DNA from: Actinomycetota bacterium
GTDB lineage: Bacteria; Actinomycetota; Humimicrobiia; Humimicrobiales; Humimicrobiaceae
DNA length: 9,576 bases
Reading direction: 5' to 3'
Assembly (NCBI GenBank): GCA_023379515.1
Contig: JAMCQQ010000191.1
Location: 1-9,576 of the forward strand
Numbering within the stretch: the first letter of the stretch is position 1; the number at the start of each line of letters is the position of its first letter. The translations under genes and the position numbers were made by a program. Positions 6,359 to 9,576 of the stretch are shown here, one piece after another. The notes below the pieces were generated by a model. It made no database searches and was not told the DNA's origin. It saw nothing but the letters and a program-made list of their open reading frames with translations.

Positions 6359-6425
6359 ATATCGCAAAGTTGTTATTTAAAGATGATTTCTAATAGTCTG
6401 CTACTGGTGTTGCTTCAATCTTATA

Positions 6426-6513
6426 TTGACAGTTTTATATTTATATGTAAATATTTATTAATACATTACAATAATTTGCAGTAAATATTTAGCCTTATAA
6501 TTGTATATATAAT
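6426..6513 (+). promoter_or_regulatory. Possible promoter region of the amidase gene
   Basis: A perfect TTGACA at 6426-6431 is followed after 16 bp by a poor -10, TAAATA (6448-6453). Two perfect TATAAT hexamers lie nearer the gene at 6496-6501 and 6508-6513 but lack a well-placed -35 (TTGCAG at 6476-6481 would leave only 14 bp to the first). The area is so AT-rich that chance matches are likely. Apart from this and the palindrome I see nothing else in 6322-6540. Confidence 0.3.
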
Positions 6514-6540
6514 TATAAAATTCGCAGCAATAAAGTAAAA

Positions 6541-8271
6541 ATGACTAAAAAGAAGTCAGCACAATATTGTTTTTATATTAAAAAAACATCCCCTTTTTTT
6601 AGAATATCCTTTTCTGTAATTTTAGCTTTTATTGTCCTGACTGTTTCCTTTTTTATGCTTGATGCCAAAAGTATTTTTGCTTATGATAATTCAAGCATTT
6701 TAATTGTCATAGATCCTGGCCATGGGGGTTGGGACACTGGAACAATCGGACCGACGGGATTAAGGGAAAAGGATGTTAATCTTGATATCGCAGCCAGACT
6801 AAGGGATAAACTTACAGAAGCCGGTTTTAAAGTGTTATTGACGCGTGAAAGTGATATCAATCATTCTGCTGAGGAAATAGGAGATTTTGCCAATACAAAT
6901 AATGCGGATTTATTTATTAGCGTCCATAACAATGGCCATCCCTCCCGTGATAAAAACGGAACAGAAGCTTTTTACTTTTATCAGTCTCCTGCAACCAGTA
7001 ATTTTCTTGCAAGCTTCATAAATACCAAAACAATAGAACAGATCGGTACTCTTAACAGGGGCGTGAAAGCTGCCAGCTATAAAGTGCTTAGACTTACAAA
7101 AATGATTTCTGCTTTGATAGAAGGGGCATTCATCTCCAATCCCGACGAAGAAGCTAAACTAAAGGATCCCAATTACAGGGATAAAATTGCAACAGGAATT
7201 TATAATGGAATCGTTGAGTATCTGAAAACCTATGGGCAAAATATTTTAAGCGTCAAAAGGCTTGCTTCTGCGCAATCATTTGTCAAGCGGATATATCAAA
7301 AAAGTCTTGACATGAATCCTGACGAGGCAACAACAAACAATTGGGCTAATAAATTAGCCGAAGGAGCAATTTCCCATGCAGATATGATCAGAGAAGTTAT
7401 TACCAGCAAACAGTTTAAGGACAGAAATCTGACTGATGAGCAATATGTAGATGTTTTATATAAGGCTGTACTGGATAGAGATCCTGATTCGGATGGAGCG
7501 GCTCATTGGTTAAAACAGCTTAAAACCCAGAACAGGAAAGCAGTTCTTAATGCTTTTCTTTCATCGGCTGAATTTAAGAGCCTTATTAGTCAATATAACC
7601 AGTATGGCTATAGTTATACAACTGCATTAAACTTATCTGTTTTAAATGGCGTAGGCATCAAGGGAATTGCGGCAAAAACATCGGGATTGTTTAAAGGATT
7701 AAAAAACCAAAATGACAAATACAAATACAACATAAGTAAGGTTGCTGACGCCGATAACTATAACTACCAAAACACACAGATTATCTGTAAGTCTAAAGAC
7801 TCGGAAATTGCAGAAGCTGCGAAAGAAATAAAAACTATCTTAAAAGTTGGAAATGTTACAACCCAAAATGGAAATTCCCAGGATTCGGATATAATTGTAA
7901 TAATCGGAAAAGATTATTTATCAGCCGCAGAAGCAACAACTTCAACATCTGTTACCGATGAATCTTCGGAATTGATCCGTATAAATATTTTAAATGGGCA
8001 AGGTGCCCCGGGTATTGCAGCTAAAGTCAAGAGTAAAATTGAAACAGATCTCAGTAAATACAAGGGTATCATTAAAATAACTGAAGCAAAGAATGCAAAT
8101 AATTTTAATTATAAAAATACCAAAATAATCATATTTACAACAAAGACCGGAATAAATAATATTGCTGATGATTTGAAAAAGCTGCTTGGCGCAGGTGAGA
8201 TTTCAAAATCAAGCAACAATGTTGATAATGTAGATATTACGGTTATTTTGGGAAGCGATTATAAAAAATAA
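6541..8271 (+). CDS. Secreted N-acetylmuramoyl-L-alanine amidase with DUF4214-like and two LytR_C-like domains
   Basis: Cell-wall hydrolase, 576 aa, cutting the bond between N-acetylmuramic acid and L-alanine in peptidoglycan. A basic N-terminus and a hydrophobic segment at about 20-42 form a signal peptide or membrane anchor; cleavage after 'SIFA' (47) is possible. The Amidase_3 domain spans about 52-230, with zinc ligands H61 ('DPGHGG'), E76 ('LREKD') and H129 ('SVHNN') and catalytic E194 ('IEGAFISNPDEE'), all intact. Residues 245-349 hold two DUF4214-like helical repeats ('FVKRIYQKSLDMNPDEAT', 'YVDVLYKAVLDRDPDSDG'), seen in surface-layer-type proteins. Two LytR_C-like domains follow at about 363-459 and 479-574, each with 'LNGxGxxGIAAK'. 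No good Shine-Dalgarno precedes the ATG at 6541; it is kept because it gives a complete signal sequence. It is monocistronic, with a terminator 78 bp after its stop. Confidence 0.9.
   Translation: MTKKKSAQYCFYIKKTSPFFRISFSVILAFIVLTVSFFMLDAKSIFAYDNSSILIVIDPGHGGWDTGTIGPTGLREKDVNLDIAARLRDKLTEAGFKVLLTRESDINHSAEEIGDFANTNNADLFISVHNNGHPSRDKNGTEAFYFYQSPATSNFLASFINTKTIEQIGTLNRGVKAASYKVLRLTKMISALIEGAFISNPDEEAKLKDPNYRDKIATGIYNGIVEYLKTYGQNILSVKRLASAQSFVKRIYQKSLDMNPDEATTNNWANKLAEGAISHADMIREVITSKQFKDRNLTDEQYVDVLYKAVLDRDPDSDGAAHWLKQLKTQNRKAVLNAFLSSAEFKSLISQYNQYGYSYTTALNLSVLNGVGIKGIAAKTSGLFKGLKNQNDKYKYNISKVADADNYNYQNTQIICKSKDSEIAEAAKEIKTILKVGNVTTQNGNSQDSDIIVIIGKDYLSAAEATTSTSVTDESSELIRINILNGQGAPGIAAKVKSKIETDLSKYKGIIKITEAKNANNFNYKNTKIIIFTTKTGINNIADDLKKLLGAGEISKSSNNVDNVDITVILGSDYKK
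7264..7587 (+). repeat. DUF4214-like tandem helical repeat within the amidase gene
   Basis: Residues 242-349 contain two related units of about 50 aa. Both begin with an aromatic/hydrophobic heptad (FVKRIYQKSL; YVDVLYKAVL), then D/N-P-D, a Trp (W268; W323), and end in a hydrophobic helix followed by 'SKQF' or 'SAEF'. This is the pattern I associate with DUF4214, found in secreted and S-layer-linked proteins. Confidence 0.65.
7627..8262 (+). repeat. Two LytR_C-like repeats at the C-terminus of the amidase
   Basis: Unit 1 (7627-7917) and unit 2 (7975-8262) share 'LNGxGxxGIAAK', 'NxNYxNTxII', 'IAxxxKxI/L', and the ending 'DIxVIxGxDY', spaced alike. A Thr/Ser/Glu-rich linker joins them. This matches the LytR cell-envelope C-terminal domain, which usually occurs once after LytR-CpsA-Psr domains. 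Confidence 0.7.
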
Positions 8272-8348
8272 TTGATTGCAAATTCAATATATAGAGCTAT
8301 TCTGTAATTGATAAATATCAAATAAAAACCTAACTTCTGGATAACTTG

Positions 8349-8371
8349 GGCTGACTAAATCAGCCTTTTTT
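8349..8371 (+). terminator. Rho-independent terminator of the amidase gene
   Basis: GGCTGA (8349-8354) pairs with TCAGCC (8360-8365) around a CTAAA loop and is followed directly by six T. A G-U pair could lengthen the stem by one. It acts for + strand transcripts; the minus strand lacks a T-run. Confidence 0.88.
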
Positions 8372-8384
8372 GCCTAAAGGATAA

Positions 8385-8406
8385 TAATTATTACCGGCAA
8401 TAATTA
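8385..8406. terminator. Inverted repeat between convergent genes, possible end of the fic transcript
   Basis: TAATTATT (8385-8392) and AATAATTA (8399-8406) are perfect 8-bp arms around ACCGGC. It is 60 bp downstream of the fic stop codon on the minus strand. The arms are all A/T and no clean T-run follows on either strand, so a terminator role is uncertain. Confidence 0.35.
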
Positions 8407-8465
8407 AGTGGTCCAGGATATTCACATGATTATTTTGTTTTGATATGTTTTTATTTTAATCTATA

Positions 8466-9419
8466 TCAACTTTTACTGCCTGTTTTTAACTGCTCTATAA
8501 ACCTATCTAAATCAGCTCTATCTATCCTGATAAACTTACCGCCTAACTTAACGGCTCTCAGTTTACCGCTCCTCACATACCGCCTGACACTTTCCGGATC
8601 AACCCTAAGTAGCCTGGCCACTTCCTCGGCAGTATAAAAACGCTGCTCTTTGATTGGCTCTTTAACACTGACACGTTCGGATTCTAATGCTTCAAGGTAG
8701 ATGTCCAGTGAACGGTCAATCGCCTCATAGACAAGATTATAAAAATCATCCAGACTGCCGCCTATTTGTGCTTTCTCCAATGAGTTTATGTACTCTAACC
8801 GGTCCTCTTTACGAATGATGGCTAGCGGATAACCTTCTTGCATTAAAAGTAAGTTCATTAAAAGGCGTGAGGTTCGGCCATTACCATCTGTAAATGGATG
8901 AATACTTACCAGTTTAAAATGAGCATCCGAGGCTATCTTCGCCACATGATCTGAATTGTTGTCCTCTAACCATTCAATAAACTCTTTCATTAACTTTGGG
9001 ATTTTAACAGGATTAGGTAAGACAACTTCAGACCCTGTAATCCTCGCATGATGTTGCTGATACCTACCAGCAACATCTGCCTCAATGTTATTTAAAATCA
9101 ACCGGTGAATATCTGAAATGTCCTTTTCGGTTATCTCCTGCCTTTTTTTGCCGACCAGAGTTTTAACATACTCCAATGCCTCAACATGATTGGTTGCCTC
9201 TAAATGTTCTGTCAAACTCTTGCCCTTAACTGTAAGACCTTTTTCAACCACAAGAGCAGTTTCGGCTCTAGTTAAAGTATTGCCTTCAATGGCGTTTGAG
9301 GTATATGTAAGCTCAATCTTAAACCACTCATCAAGGTTTCTGACCAGCTCTGGTGGAAGTGGTCTAAACCCATCTAGTTTTTGCTTTTTAGTTGTTAGTT
9401 GTCTTAGTTTGTTATCCAT
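8466..9419 (-). CDS. Class II Fic-family protein with C-terminal excisionase/MerR-type HTH
   Basis: Probable AMP-transferase (AMPylator) that modifies target proteins, 317 aa from the chosen ATG. The inhibitory helix motif 'TSNAIEGN' (40-47) lies before the Fic core, which makes it class II and normally autoinhibited. The catalytic motif 'HPFTDGNGRTSR' (174-185) is complete, with His174, Asp178 and Arg182. A 'PNPVKIPKLM' stretch around 135-144 is the usual flap region. Residues 261-308 ('FYTAEEVARLLRVDPESVRRYVRSGKL...') form a helix-turn-helix of the excisionase/MerR type, suggesting DNA binding and possible self-regulation. The frame extends to a TTG at 9428, but that codon overlaps the promoter -10, so ATG 9419 is used. 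No Shine-Dalgarno site precedes it. The target is unknown. Confidence 0.9.
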   Translation of the reverse strand: MDNKLRQLTTKKQKLDGFRPLPPELVRNLDEWFKIELTYTSNAIEGNTLTRAETALVVEKGLTVKGKSLTEHLEATNHVEALEYVKTLVGKKRQEITEKDISDIHRLILNNIEADVAGRYQQHHARITGSEVVLPNPVKIPKLMKEFIEWLEDNNSDHVAKIASDAHFKLVSIHPFTDGNGRTSRLLMNLLLMQEGYPLAIIRKEDRLEYINSLEKAQIGGSLDDFYNLVYEAIDRSLDIYLEALESERVSVKEPIKEQRFYTAEEVARLLRVDPESVRRYVRSGKLRAVKLGGKFIRIDRADLDRFIEQLKTGSKS

Positions 9420-9426
9420 ATTATAC

Positions 9427-9456
9427 AATATAACACTACACGATACTACATGTCAA
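9427..9456 (-). promoter_or_regulatory. Promoter of the fic gene with direct repeats in its spacer
   Basis: On the minus strand TTGACA (9456-9451) and TATATT (9432-9427) are spaced by 18 bp, with a TG one base before the -10. The spacer is exactly TGTAGTAT-CG-TGTAGTGT, two 8-bp direct repeats differing at one base and 10 bp apart, about one helical turn. Transcription would start near 9420, so the mRNA would be leaderless or nearly so. The repeats are a candidate operator, perhaps for the protein's own HTH domain. Confidence 0.6.
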
Positions 9457-9576
9457 CGTAAATAGATATTTAAATGTATTATAGAATAGTAATGTGTTGA
9501 GATAGACTAATTATCAAGATGGTAGTTCTTGTTGAAAAATTTTAGGGTTTTTAATCCGGCTTGCTCAGTCTCTATC
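9457..9576. other. Region upstream of the fic gene
   Basis: About 120 bp of AT-rich sequence up to the window edge. I find no ORF, RNA gene or convincing promoter in it. A loose inverted similarity exists between GAGATAGAC near 9499 and GTCTCTATC at the right edge, but it has a 2-nt offset and is not supported. Confidence 0.4.

Noticed and set aside
9426..9428. TTG start for the Fic protein
   Set aside because: It overlaps the -10 element of the likely promoter, so it would not be in the transcript; ATG 9419 fits the family N-terminus.
1..9576. CRISPR array, transposase, integrase or long direct repeats
   Set aside because: No regularly spaced repeats, transposase or integrase motifs, or second copy of the tRNA 3' sequence were seen on reading both strands.

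Overview
The window is AT-rich bacterial DNA with short intergenic gaps, Shine-Dalgarno sites of the AGGAAAG/GAGGTGA type and TTGACA/TATAAT-like promoters. This suits a low-GC bacterium, probably anaerobic. A secreted N-acetylmuramoyl-L-alanine amidase with LytR_C repeats points to a peptidoglycan wall, possibly of Gram-positive type. The sequence alone does not fix the phylum.

Left part (1-3923, + strand): a carbohydrate-type ABC importer operon. It holds a solute-binding protein that is cut by the window edge, a MalF-type permease, a MalG-type permease, and a DeoR/GlpR-family regulator whose start codon directly follows the permease stop. No ATPase gene is visible, so the importer probably shares an MsmK/MalK-like ATPase encoded elsewhere, or its gene lies upstream. 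A 13-bp perfect hairpin separates the binding-protein gene from the permeases.

Next (3924-5414, + strand): a strong consensus promoter (TTGACA-16 bp-TATAAT) preceded by a small palindrome drives a class-III PLP enzyme. It resembles dialkylglycine decarboxylase and the AGXT2L-type lyases. The usual carboxylate-binding Arg near its C-terminus is Lys, so its reaction should not be assumed to be a normal alpha-amino-acid transamination. The importer, regulator and PLP enzyme may form one catabolic locus for a nitrogen-containing or sugar-like substrate, but this is inference.

Junction (5571-5595): a 25-nt sequence that looks exactly like the 3' end of a tRNA (T-loop, 3' acceptor strand and CCA; best fit tRNA-Gln), with no tRNA body before it. 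This is the usual scar of an element integrated at a tRNA 3' end. If so, the intact tRNA lies to the left, outside the window, and the importer/PLP-enzyme locus lies inside the island.

Right part (5651-9428): a minus-strand Phd-Doc toxin-antitoxin pair with a coupled ATGA overlap and a 20-bp palindrome upstream. It is divergent from a + strand secreted amidase with the order signal/TM - Amidase_3 - DUF4214-like repeats - two LytR_C-like repeats. A good rho-independent terminator follows the amidase. A convergent minus-strand class II Fic protein with a C-terminal excisionase/MerR-type HTH comes last. Its promoter spacer is made of two direct repeats, and it appears to be transcribed with almost no leader. 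Two distinct Fic-fold proteins therefore flank the amidase gene.

No CRISPR array, rRNA, transposase or integrase was seen in this window.
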